DNA of 64,000 nt from Roseiarcus sp963779095 (GTDB taxonomy: Bacteria; Pseudomonadota; Alphaproteobacteria; Rhizobiales; Beijerinckiaceae). The first letter of the stretch is position 1, and every line of letters begins with the position of its first letter. This document shows positions 47,154 through 55,859 of the stretch, in pieces. A program made the translations under genes and the position numbers. The notes beneath the pieces are model-generated. The model was not told the origin of the DNA and did not search any database. It was given only the letters and a program-made list of their open reading frames with translations. The DNA is taken from assembly GCA_963779095.1 (NCBI GenBank), contig CAVZWU010000016.1, positions 1 through 64,000 on the forward strand. The letters are read 5' to 3'.

Positions 47154-48374
47154 CTATTCCGCGGGCTCGAAGGCCTTGGCCGCCTCCCACGCCACCCCGA
47201 AAATCTCATCGCCGGTCGGCTCGATATGCGGCACGGCGTTCATCTTCTGCCTGAAGGCCGCCATCTCATCGTACATACGCCTGCGCGCCCGGCTCTGGTT
47301 GCCGAGCGGACGGTGGTCCGGCAGGCAATGCCAGGGATTAAAGCGCAGGTAACGCGCAAACGCGAACTGATCCGGGTAGTCGAACGTCTGCCTCGGGATG
47401 CGCAGCGTCGCGACGGGGACGCGCGGCGATAGCCTAGTCGGCCACATGACCGCGTTGTTCTCGATGGGCATGAGGAACGGGTCCGTCTGCAACTGGACGC
47501 GTAATTCGAACTCGACATCCATTGCGTCCAGTGTCCTCACCATGTTGTCGCGCAGATAATTGTCCGCGACCCAGAACGGCAGCCCCTCGATCCTTTTCGA
47601 GACCTTTGTCATCGGCCAGAAGCTGTACTGCATCGCCTGTCCCGGCCCCATCAGATAGGGCACACAGGAATAGTAGGTCTGACCGAGTGGGTTGGTCTGG
47701 GTTTCGTTCCAGAGGCCCTGCATGATGAAATCGAGCAGGTGCGGCCCCCGCGGATCGAAGAAATAGAATACCGGCAGATGCCGGCGGCTCCAATATTGCA
47801 GCCGGGCGTTCGCCTTGACGTCGGGAGTGACGAAGGCCGGCGTGCACACCGAGGTGAAGTCTTGCGTGTTCTTCTCATCGTCCCACAGCTTCTCGCCCGG
47901 AACGCCCATGACCTTCAAGGAGATGCTGCCGAATCCGACATCGTTGATATCCGGCTCGATATGCGGTCCGGGACCCGAAAAGCGCACCCAGCAGCGGTAG
48001 GTCGCGGACGTCGCGAACAGCCCCTTGCGCAGCCTGTCCGGCAGGCCGTCATGAACGACGAGCTCGCCACGCACAAGGCCGTGGGTCTTCGTATTGCCAG
48101 CCCGCTCGAATCCGCCGCGCGGAAAGTCGCGCACGAGATGGCGGCGCATCTCGTTGATCATCTTCTGCACCGCCTCGTCTTCGCCGGGCAGGGGCGTCTC
48201 CTCGGCGAGGCCAATATCCTCACGGCTGCGCAACGAATTCTGAATCTTTGTTACGAACAGGGCGATCGGCATGCGGAGCGCCGCGTCGAGCGCGGGGCGC
48301 AGGAACGGTTGCTCGAAGCGTCGCTCGACGTGAAGGAAGATCTCGAGCAGGCGGTGCAGGAATCTGAGGAACAT
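47154..48374 (-). CDS. Catalase-like haem protein
   Basis: This 406-residue protein is of the catalase superfamily but shorter and divergent from true catalases (480 or more). The distal His lies in TKTHGLVRGELVVHD, the barrel blocks are VRFSGPGPHIEPDINDVGF and SLKVMGVPGEKL, and the proximal region is FARYLRFNPWHCLPDHRPLG. These features match the SrpA / catalase-related group that includes allene oxide synthase-like enzymes acting on fatty acid hydroperoxides. I chose ATG 48374 (MFLRFLHRLLEIF, possibly a membrane-contacting helix) with AGAGGGGGAG upstream. It converges on the DyP gene, with stops only 5 bp apart, and diverges from the cytochrome gene. Confidence 0.82.
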   Translation of the reverse strand: MFLRFLHRLLEIFLHVERRFEQPFLRPALDAALRMPIALFVTKIQNSLRSREDIGLAEETPLPGEDEAVQKMINEMRRHLVRDFPRGGFERAGNTKTHGLVRGELVVHDGLPDRLRKGLFATSATYRCWVRFSGPGPHIEPDINDVGFGSISLKVMGVPGEKLWDDEKNTQDFTSVCTPAFVTPDVKANARLQYWSRRHLPVFYFFDPRGPHLLDFIMQGLWNETQTNPLGQTYYSCVPYLMGPGQAMQYSFWPMTKVSKRIEGLPFWVADNYLRDNMVRTLDAMDVEFELRVQLQTDPFLMPIENNAVMWPTRLSPRVPVATLRIPRQTFDYPDQFAFARYLRFNPWHCLPDHRPLGNQSRARRRMYDEMAAFRQKMNAVPHIEPTGDEIFGVAWEAAKAFEPAE

Positions 48375-48588
48375 CGGAAAGCCCGCTCCCCCTCTGGTCG
48401 CCGGCGGCCCCTGGCTGCGGCGCAATGTGACACAGCGCACAGCGAAATGAAAAGCGCCGCAGTAAGCGGCCTCGCCGAACTATTGCGCCCCATCCGGAAA
48501 GGCGCGAAGAATGATCGAAAAGATTCTTTGGAAGCGCGCGCGCTTGGCGGCGAGCGAGTCTCCGGGCGGAGTCGGTGGGGAGACGGTC
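48375..48588. promoter_or_regulatory. Shared divergent promoter region
   Basis: About 210 bp separates the divergent catalase-like and cytochrome genes, so both promoters must lie here and may be jointly controlled. No specific operator or -35/-10 pair is convincing by eye. Confidence 0.45.
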
Positions 48589-51066
48589 ATGCGGCTTTTG
48601 CTTTCGAGCCTTCTGCGTTGCGCGTTCGGCGTCGCGATCGCGTCAGCTGCATCGGCGGCGTCGACCCCCCAGCCAGACGAGGCGCAGCTCGCCGGCCGCC
48701 CGGCGGCGAGCTTCCCTCAGGCTTCGGAAGACTATTTCCACGACATGGACAACGGTGCCCCCCTGAACGCCGAGCAGGTCAAGGGGCGCAACATGTGGAT
48801 CGTGTGGACCGGAGGCAATGACCGCTTCTGGGACAAGGTCACTCAGAATAGCCTCGCCACCTTCGACCTTCTCAAGATCATCACCTCGCACCCGAGCCAA
48901 ACTTATTGCGACGGCCAGCGTTGTGACCGTGACTCCCGCTGGAAGTGGCTCGGCGCGATCAACGAGCCGTGCTTCGAGAAGCCAACCGCGCCGGACCCCG
49001 CGCATTTCGGCCTCTGGCTCGACCATCGGAGTGCCGGCTGCGCGCCCGACCCGTTCGAGAACGCAACGAACTATCCGGGGGTGAAGATCGGCCAACGCGG
49101 CCGGGCCTTCAAGGACGGGGCCACGCTGCCCGTCGGCTCCTATTTCGGCGAGGCGACCGGCATCCTTGGTCTGCGGCTCTTTCCTAACCCGGAATTTGAC
49201 GAGTCCGCCAAGGCGCGCTGGGATCCGGAGCGCTATTACAGCGATTACAAATATTACACGGATCCGAAGCTCGTACGGCCGTATCGGGTCGGTATGTCTT
49301 GCGGCTTCTGCCATGTCGGTCTGAGCCCGATTCATCCGCCGGCCGACACGTCGCATCCCGAATATTCCAACCTGAATTCGACAGTAGGTGCGCAATATCT
49401 CTGGATGGATCGCGTCTTCGTGTGGTCGGCGGACGAGAAGAATTTCGTCTACCAGCTCGTCCATTCCTACCTACCAGGGACGATGGACACCTCGCTCGTC
49501 TCGACGGACTACATCAACAACCCCCGCACCATGAATGCGGTGTACCTTCTCGGCGAGCGACTAAGACAGGCTCATATCTGGGGCAAGGAGCGGCTAGAAG
49601 GCAATGAACGCCAGAACAAGCAGCTCCCTGGCACGTTCGATCCGCCCGAGACTTCGTGGTCGCCGCGCGTGCTCAAGGACGGCGCGGATTCGGTCGGCGT
49701 GCTCGGCGCACTGAACCGCGTCTACATCAATATTGGGCTCGACAGCGAAGACTGGACAACTCATTTCAATCCGTTCTTCGGGTTCAAACCGATCACCCCG
49801 ATCCTCATTCCTACCGCCGAGAAATATTCTTCCTACTGGCGCGCGACCGAGGCGGGCACGCCATCGATGGCCGCCTTTCTGGTCGCCGCGGGCCAGCCGG
49901 ACAAGCTCGCCGACGCGCCCGGGGGCGGCAAATATCTCAACGCAGACGCAGACACGCTGATGCGGGGCAAGCGCGTCTTCGCCGAAACCTGCGCGCGCTG
50001 CCATTCAAGCAAGCAGCCGCTCGAAGCGCTTAAGATGATGCCGGACGGCTGCTCCGGCGCGAACTATCTGCAGTGCTTCATGCGCTACTGGGCATACACG
50101 AAGAGCGACGACTACAAGGCCAAGATGCGCGACGTCGTCGCCGCGCCGGACTTCCTCAAGGACAATTACCTCTCGACCGACGCGCGCATCCCAGTGACGC
50201 TGCTCCGCACCAATGCCTGCAGCCCGCTCGGCACCAACGCGATCCGCGGCAACATCTGGGACAATTTCTCGTCCGACACCTACAAGACCCTGCCTTCGGT
50301 CGGAAAGATCACAGTGCAGGATCCGTTCACCGCCCAGCGCTGGCAGTTCCAGATGCCAGATGGCGGTCTCGGATTCACCCGCGTGCCCTCGCTAATCAGC
50401 GTTTGGTCAACCGCGCCGTTCCTGCTCAACAATCGGCTCGGGCCGTTCTCAACCGACCCGTCTGTCAACTCGCGGATGAGCCTATTCAACGCGTCGATCG
50501 AGCAATTGCTGTGGCCAGAGAAGCGCCAGAAGGAGCCTGGCTTCGACGGCTATATCGCGCGCACTACCGAGCGCAGCGCGGTCTATGTCCCCTATCGCAA
50601 CATCCCTGTCGAGCTCTCGAACCTCATCCACGGCTTCCACCTGCCGTTTCTGAACAAGCTCTTCGACAAGGATGGCGGCCTGACGATCGGGCCAATCCCG
50701 AAAGGCTTCCCGATCAACCTCGCTTCCAATGTGCAGCCGGCGGCGGATCTGCCGCTTTTCAGCGCGCGGCGCGTGTCGCACGACGCCGCTGTCGTGGAGT
50801 TGGTCAAACAGGTCACAGCCGCTGTACCCTCGCTGGACCCGAAGGCTGACGACACGGCGCTGCTCGAATGGGGCAAGCAGTTCCGCGGTCCGCTGCTCAA
50901 GCTCCTCAAATGCCCGGATTTCGTGGTCAACCGGGGCCATTATTTTGGAACGGCGGAGTTCAACGAGACGGCCAGTCTCAGCAGCGACGAGCAGGGTTTC
51001 GGACCCGAGCCGGCGCTGAGCGAAGACGACAAGCGCGCGCTGATCGAATTTATCAAGACGTTCTGA
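48589..51066 (+). CDS. Secreted di-haem cytochrome c-type protein
   Basis: This 825-residue protein has two CxxCH haem sites: CGFCH near residue 237 (GMSCGFCHVGLSP) and CARCH near residue 467 (AETCARCHSSKQ). A Sec signal peptide (MRLLLSSLLRCAFGVAIASA) places it in the periplasm or outside. I prefer ATG 48589 (GGGGAGA upstream) over the in-frame ATG 48511, which would put 26 charged residues before the signal. The long N-terminal domain (GRNMWIVWTGGNDRFWDKVT) is unlike simple cytochromes. Its size and di-haem layout resemble RoxA-like oxygenases, but I cannot confirm relatedness. It is followed by a GMC gene 5 bp on, suggesting electron transfer from flavin to haem. Confidence 0.8.
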   Translation: MRLLLSSLLRCAFGVAIASAASAASTPQPDEAQLAGRPAASFPQASEDYFHDMDNGAPLNAEQVKGRNMWIVWTGGNDRFWDKVTQNSLATFDLLKIITSHPSQTYCDGQRCDRDSRWKWLGAINEPCFEKPTAPDPAHFGLWLDHRSAGCAPDPFENATNYPGVKIGQRGRAFKDGATLPVGSYFGEATGILGLRLFPNPEFDESAKARWDPERYYSDYKYYTDPKLVRPYRVGMSCGFCHVGLSPIHPPADTSHPEYSNLNSTVGAQYLWMDRVFVWSADEKNFVYQLVHSYLPGTMDTSLVSTDYINNPRTMNAVYLLGERLRQAHIWGKERLEGNERQNKQLPGTFDPPETSWSPRVLKDGADSVGVLGALNRVYINIGLDSEDWTTHFNPFFGFKPITPILIPTAEKYSSYWRATEAGTPSMAAFLVAAGQPDKLADAPGGGKYLNADADTLMRGKRVFAETCARCHSSKQPLEALKMMPDGCSGANYLQCFMRYWAYTKSDDYKAKMRDVVAAPDFLKDNYLSTDARIPVTLLRTNACSPLGTNAIRGNIWDNFSSDTYKTLPSVGKITVQDPFTAQRWQFQMPDGGLGFTRVPSLISVWSTAPFLLNNRLGPFSTDPSVNSRMSLFNASIEQLLWPEKRQKEPGFDGYIARTTERSAVYVPYRNIPVELSNLIHGFHLPFLNKLFDKDGGLTIGPIPKGFPINLASNVQPAADLPLFSARRVSHDAAVVELVKQVTAAVPSLDPKADDTALLEWGKQFRGPLLKLLKCPDFVVNRGHYFGTAEFNETASLSSDEQGFGPEPALSEDDKRALIEFIKTF

Positions 51067-51071
51067 AATCG

Positions 51072-52955
51072 ATGCCGGAGACCAGCGTTGAGACCTTCGA
51101 CTATATCGTCGTCGGCTCCGGCGCCGGCGGAGGAACGGTCGCGGCCAGGCTCGCGGAAGGCGGCATGAGCGTCCTCATCCTCGAAGCCGGGGCGGATCCC
51201 GCGGCGCTGACTTCCAAGGGCCTGCCAGAGGACTACGACGTCCCGGCATTCCATCCCTTCGCCTCCGAAAACCAGGCGATAGCGTGGAATTACTGGGTCC
51301 ACGACTTCGGCGACGACGCGAAGCGCCGCACGAGGCCGCCCGGGTCGATGCAGGAAGGCGTGCTATATCCGCGCGCCTCAACCCTGGGCGGTTGCACCGC
51401 ACATCATGCGATGATCTTCATGCGGCCGCCCGATTCAGACTGGAACGCTATCGCGGACCAGACCGGCGACCCGTCGTGGCGCGCCGTCGCGATGCAGGCC
51501 TATTTCCAGAAGATCGACAATTGCCGGTACCGCTGCTTTTGGCGCTTCATCAACAAGCTCTCGGCCGGGCGGATCAATCCGACCGGCCACGGCTTCGGCG
51601 GATGGCTCAGCGTAGAATGGCCGATGCCGATCGGGGCGATCCGCGATCACCTGCTCATCAAGATCATCCGCAACGCGGTCCTTGGCGACCTTTTTGGCGA
51701 TTCCCGGTCGGTTGTCGGACGGCTCATTCATGGCGCCGCACGGCTGATCGACGGCTGGATCGGAACTGTCCTCGGCGAAGGCGACCCCAACGACATCCGC
51801 CTCGACGGCGACAAAGGGATAGGCCTCACGAAGACGCCGGTGTCAACGGAGAATGGCCGCCGGCGCGGCGCGCGCGAGCGGGTTCAGCGCGTGATCGCCT
51901 CCGGAAACTATGCGCTAAAGGTCGAATATGACGCGCTCGCCGCGCGCGTCATATTCGAGGACAAGCGCGCGACTGGCGTCGAATACCTCAAGGGCCGCAA
52001 CCTCTATCGCGCGTGCCCCGAACCATCGTCGGCGTCAGGAGAGCGCCGCGAGGCCAAGGCGCGCCGCGAGATAATCCTGTGCGCAGGCGCCTTCAACACG
52101 CCTCAGTTGCTTATGCTGTCCGGCGTGGGCCCAGCCGAGGTCTTGCGCGCCAACGGCATCGAACCGGTTTCGGTCCTCGAAGGCGTCGGCCAGAACCTGC
52201 AGGATCGCTACGAGATTAGCGCAATCCACCGGACGACGAAGCCGTGGTCGTGCCTTGCAGGCGTCGAGTTCTCGACCGACGACCAGATGTTCGCCGAATG
52301 GCGACGCGGGCGAGGCATGTATTGCTCGAATGGCGCAGCGGTCGCGTTCATCGCACGCTCCTCGTCGGCACGCGAGGCGCCCGACCTTTTCGGGATGGCG
52401 TTGCTGACGCGCTTCAGGGGCTACTTCTCCGGTTATTCGAAAGACATCCGCGCGAGCCGCAGCGACCTCAGCTTCGCGCTGCTTAAGGCGCACACGCTCA
52501 ATCACGGTGGGCTTGTCACCCTGCGCTCGCCAGATCCGCGCGACCCGCCTTTGATCGACTTTCGCGGCTTCGAGGAGGGAACGGACACCGACGGCAAGGA
52601 CCTTGCCGCTGTCATTGAGGGCGTCGCGCACTTACGCAATATGATGAAAGCGGGCATCGGCGGCGAGCTTGAATCTGAGGACACACCGGGCCCGGCCGTC
52701 ACCGGAGACGTCTCCGTCGCGCAGTTCATCCGCGACTACGCCTGGGGCCATCACGCCTCTTGTACTTGCAAGATCGGTACCGGCCCCAACTCCGTTCTCA
52801 CGGGTGACTTCCGCGTCCGTGGAACTAAAGGCCTGCGGGTCGTCGACGCGAGCATCTTCCCCAGCATTCCCGGCTTTTTCATCGTTTGTGCGATTTACAT
52901 GGTCGCGGAAAAGGCCGCCGCGGTCATCCTCGATGCGGCCTCGGCAAGAGCTTGA
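51072..52955 (+). CDS. GMC-family FAD oxidoreductase
   Basis: The 627-residue glucose-methanol-choline oxidoreductase has the N-terminal FAD site VVGSGAGGGTVAARLAEGG, the second signature REIILCAGAFNTPQLLMLSG, and the catalytic His pair region YAWGHHASCTCKIG (about residue 560) near the C-terminus. There is no signal peptide. A stretch of about 150 residues after residue 140 (FWRFINKLSAGRINPTGHGF onward) is unusual and replaces the common substrate domain. GMC dehydrogenases oxidise alcohol groups and often pass electrons to a c-type cytochrome; the preceding gene encodes one, and the two genes are tightly spaced. The substrate may be a lipid alcohol, by context only. Confidence 0.88.
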   Translation: MPETSVETFDYIVVGSGAGGGTVAARLAEGGMSVLILEAGADPAALTSKGLPEDYDVPAFHPFASENQAIAWNYWVHDFGDDAKRRTRPPGSMQEGVLYPRASTLGGCTAHHAMIFMRPPDSDWNAIADQTGDPSWRAVAMQAYFQKIDNCRYRCFWRFINKLSAGRINPTGHGFGGWLSVEWPMPIGAIRDHLLIKIIRNAVLGDLFGDSRSVVGRLIHGAARLIDGWIGTVLGEGDPNDIRLDGDKGIGLTKTPVSTENGRRRGARERVQRVIASGNYALKVEYDALAARVIFEDKRATGVEYLKGRNLYRACPEPSSASGERREAKARREIILCAGAFNTPQLLMLSGVGPAEVLRANGIEPVSVLEGVGQNLQDRYEISAIHRTTKPWSCLAGVEFSTDDQMFAEWRRGRGMYCSNGAAVAFIARSSSAREAPDLFGMALLTRFRGYFSGYSKDIRASRSDLSFALLKAHTLNHGGLVTLRSPDPRDPPLIDFRGFEEGTDTDGKDLAAVIEGVAHLRNMMKAGIGGELESEDTPGPAVTGDVSVAQFIRDYAWGHHASCTCKIGTGPNSVLTGDFRVRGTKGLRVVDASIFPSIPGFFIVCAIYMVAEKAAAVILDAASARA

Positions 52956-52981
52956 AGTCATCTGCCACGACCGGTCGGGTG

Positions 52982-53965
52982 TTATGTCGCAGAACGGTGC
53001 CGCGAGAGCCGTCCCGGAGCGCCAAAACTGCGGAAGTAGGATTTTACCGAGTTCGAGGGACAGAAGACGCGAGAGCGTGCGCGCCTCCACGGCGGCGGCA
53101 GCATCATCAACATCTCTGTCACTGGGCGCCTTGGCGTGAGATTGGTGGAATTTTGCCGGACGCGAGCATTTTGGCTTGAGATCGTAGCCCGCTGAAATCT
53201 CAAGTTAGCTGTCAATTTGAGACTGGCCGACCATGATGATGTGAACGCGTCATCGACTTTTGCGAAACGCTGGCGCGCGCGCGGCAGCGCGTGAGCGTAT
53301 AAGCTGGAAAGGATTGCTTTCGGATCGCGCATGCTGATAGCGACGCCTGCAAGCAGGGGAATCCGGAGCGAGACAGGCAGGAACAAACCTCTGGACATTG
53401 CCCTGCTCAGGCCCATTCGATGGGCAAAGTCGTCGAAGCCGGAAACGACGATATTCAGCACCCTGGAAATTCGATAGCCGTCGGATAATTCCCCTGGAGC
53501 CGGCCAGCGTGGCAGACATAGAAGAGTTGCGATTGAAAGCGGCGACGTCCCGGTCTCAGTGGCCGCCGACGCATAGATTTCGAACAGGCTTTCGCCGTCA
53601 AGAGCCGAATCCCAATAGTCCGAAAATCGCTCAGCGCTGACTTCAGCCATTTGCGGGTCATCTTCGTTCGTAAGTCTGGCGCCGCAAACTCTGCACGTAA
53701 TCCGCCAGCCCTGCATCCAGCTCTTGCCGATGGCGCCCTTCGCGTCAGCGCGCTCGGCCTTCTCGGCGCAGGCCTGACAGCTCTGTTGAGGCGCCGAGGG
53801 TCGTGTCAAAGCGCGCATGTTGGAGCGGACCGTCTCATAGGACATCGCCGCAATCTCGAAGGGCTGGCGACGAAAGTAGCCGGCCAGCATGATTTGCTGC
53901 CCAAGGGTAATTTCACGATCGAGCGCTTCGACCGAGGGCGACAAAATTCCTATGTGGTCGAGCAA
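52982..53965 (-). CDS. Zinc-finger protein, possibly TniQ-like, 5' end uncertain
   Basis: I do not recognise it firmly. A two-CxxC zinc motif is visible (SCQACAEKAER, then WRITCRVCGARL 27 residues later) after a helical N-terminal region, an arrangement resembling TniQ/TnsD-type transposition targeting proteins. The same frame is open upstream to about 54120 (ending WLPIGLGFNKFNALAP ... YYGVTRRRLLDHIGI) with no good ATG, so the gene may be 5'-truncated by the IS110 at 54226. The last 80 residues are low in family character and might be out of frame. Confidence 0.4.
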   Translation of the reverse strand: MLDHIGILSPSVEALDREITLGQQIMLAGYFRRQPFEIAAMSYETVRSNMRALTRPSAPQQSCQACAEKAERADAKGAIGKSWMQGWRITCRVCGARLTNEDDPQMAEVSAERFSDYWDSALDGESLFEIYASAATETGTSPLSIATLLCLPRWPAPGELSDGYRISRVLNIVVSGFDDFAHRMGLSRAMSRGLFLPVSLRIPLLAGVAISMRDPKAILSSLYAHALPRARQRFAKVDDAFTSSWSASLKLTANLRFQRATISSQNARVRQNSTNLTPRRPVTEMLMMLPPPWRRARSRVFCPSNSVKSYFRSFGAPGRLSRHRSAT

Positions 53966-54225
53966 CCTTCGGCGCGTAACGCCGTAATAGGCGGCATGGC
54001 GCGTTAGGGCATTGTCACATCTAGCAAGAAAAGGCTCTCGCGCCGCTTGTTGCCGAGGCGCTAAAGCATTGAATTTATTAAATCCGAGTCCAATGGGCAG
54101 CCAAGTAGTGAGCAGTAAAAACGGTTGATGTGATGGTGTGGACGGCGCCCGCGCGGCATCTGGCTCAATGAAGGGCCGTGCCTAAATGGTTGTCGTTAGG
54201 GCAACCGTTTCAAGGAGCGCCGTCC

Positions 54226-55266
54226 ATGGGAAAGTCTATCACCGATTTGTCCTCTGTCACGACTGTTGGGCTCGATCTTGCCAAGCACGTCTTTCAAGTG
54301 CACGGGGTTGACGCTTCAGGGCGCGTTGTGGTCGCCAAGGCGATCAGGCGCAACAAGCTGCTGGAGTTCTTCGCTTCGCTGCCGCCTTGCCTGGTGGGCC
54401 TCGAGGCCTGCGGGTCGGCGCATCATTGGGCGCGCGAGCTGATCGCGCTCGGCCATGAGGCGCGGATGATGCCTCCGGCTTATGTGAAGCCCTATATTCG
54501 CCGGCAGAAAAACGACGCGTCGGACGCGGCGGCGATTTGCGAGGCGGTTATGCGGCCTTCGATGCGATTTGTCGGCGTGCGTTCGCTGGAGAACCAGGCG
54601 GCGTTGATGCGCCACAAGACGCGGGAGATGTTGGTTTCTCAGCGAACGCAATTGCTGAACGGCTTGCGCGGCCACTTGACCGAGGTCGGCGTGATCGCGG
54701 CGCAAGGGCCCAGACACGCCCGCGAACTGGCCGAGATGATCGAGGCCTGCGACGAGACAGTCCCGTTTGAAGTGTGCGAGGCGCTGGCGCCGCTTGTGGT
54801 GCAATTGCGCAACCTCGACGAAGCGATTGCCCGGCTCGACCGCATCATCGCAAAATTGGCGCAGCAGGATGAAGCGGCGCGCCGGCTGATGAGCATTCCC
54901 GGCTTCGGACCCATCACCGCCTCGGCGATGGCGGCGACCTTTCAAGATACGTCCAGTTTCGCCGGCCCGCGCGAGTTCGCCGCCTTTCTCGGCCTGACGC
55001 CCAAGCAGAACTCTTCCGGCGGCAAGCAGAAGCTCGGGCGCATTTCGAAGATGGGCAATCGGAACTTACGCAAACTGCTCGTCGTCGGGGCGCATGCGGT
55101 GTTGTTTCACCGCAAGCCACACACCGATCCGTTGCGGATGTGGGCGAAGAAGCTGATCGAGAAGAAGCCCTTCAAGCTTGTCGCTGTGGCCCTTGCCAAC
55201 AAGATGGCGCGCATCGCCTTCGCGATCCTGCGGGGCAAGACGGTCTATCGGGAAATTCCGGCGTAA
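54226..55266 (+). CDS. IS110 family transposase
   Basis: This intact 346-residue transposase has the RuvC-like domain (VGLDLAKHVFQVHGVD; QKNDASDAAAICEA), a central coiled coil (LDEAIARLDRIIAKLAQQ), and the Transposase_20 domain (SIPGFGPITASAMAATF; SKMGNRNLRKLLVVGA with the catalytic Ser region downstream). All blocks are in one frame. IS110 enzymes use a bridge RNA from non-coding flanks (54060-54225 or 55267-55450). A related but decayed copy lies at 13690. Confidence 0.92.
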   Translation: MGKSITDLSSVTTVGLDLAKHVFQVHGVDASGRVVVAKAIRRNKLLEFFASLPPCLVGLEACGSAHHWARELIALGHEARMMPPAYVKPYIRRQKNDASDAAAICEAVMRPSMRFVGVRSLENQAALMRHKTREMLVSQRTQLLNGLRGHLTEVGVIAAQGPRHARELAEMIEACDETVPFEVCEALAPLVVQLRNLDEAIARLDRIIAKLAQQDEAARRLMSIPGFGPITASAMAATFQDTSSFAGPREFAAFLGLTPKQNSSGGKQKLGRISKMGNRNLRKLLVVGAHAVLFHRKPHTDPLRMWAKKLIEKKPFKLVAVALANKMARIAFAILRGKTVYREIPA

Positions 55267-55534
55267 GGAGCGTCGCTAGGGTTCGCAGCCGAGGCTCACC
55301 AAGAGCACCGCTGCAGAGGAATCGAGGGTGACTGAGAGGTGATGCGCAGGAAAGCGGATTGATCCTGAAGCCCGTGGCATTGTCTGCGCAGTCAAGCGCG
55401 CTGCCGTGATCGGGGCAACGGATCAGCGGACAACATCAGGGCCGGCGGACTCAAATTCTCCGCGCAAGAAGGCCGAAGACATGACCGCACCCACGACCAG
55501 CGCAACGCCGAAATAGCCCTTGATCAGCGGGCGC
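55267..55534. other. Non-coding end of the IS110 element and junction
   Basis: About 270 bp with no gene that I can support. It follows the IS110 transposase, so it probably includes that element's right end and possible bridge RNA. I did not resolve the exact terminus. Confidence 0.4.
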
Positions 55535-55747
55535 CATCCAGACATGACAATGCCGGAGAACCGCCGCGTCAAGATCGCCGTGCAGATGGCGAGGCTGTCG
55601 GCCATCAAGACGCTGGCAGGCTTCGACTTCCTCTTCCAGCCGTCGCTCGACAAGAACCGCGTCATGGCGCTCGCGCAATTGCAGTTCATCGACCGCGCCG
55701 AGTCAGTTCACCTGATCGGCCCGCCCGGCACGGGAAAAACCCATCTC
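55535..55747 (+). pseudogene. istB: IS21 family IstB, internal fragment
   Basis: This contains VQMARLSAIKTLAGFDFLFQP, LAQLQFIDRAESVHLIG and the Walker A PPGTGKTHL of the IstB ATPase. It stops within Walker A, where the IS21 element at 55748 begins. It belongs to an IS21 subgroup different from the one that interrupts it (whose IstB reads VVLVGGPGTGKTHLATAIG). Confidence 0.8.
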
Positions 55748-55859
55748 TGTTGATTTCCACTGAGAGCTGACCCGGGCGCCACGGGTTTTTCCACCGAGAA
55801 CTGACCCATGTTCGAACCCTTCCCCCTTGGCCTAGGCGGGGGACGATGGAGTGATCGAC

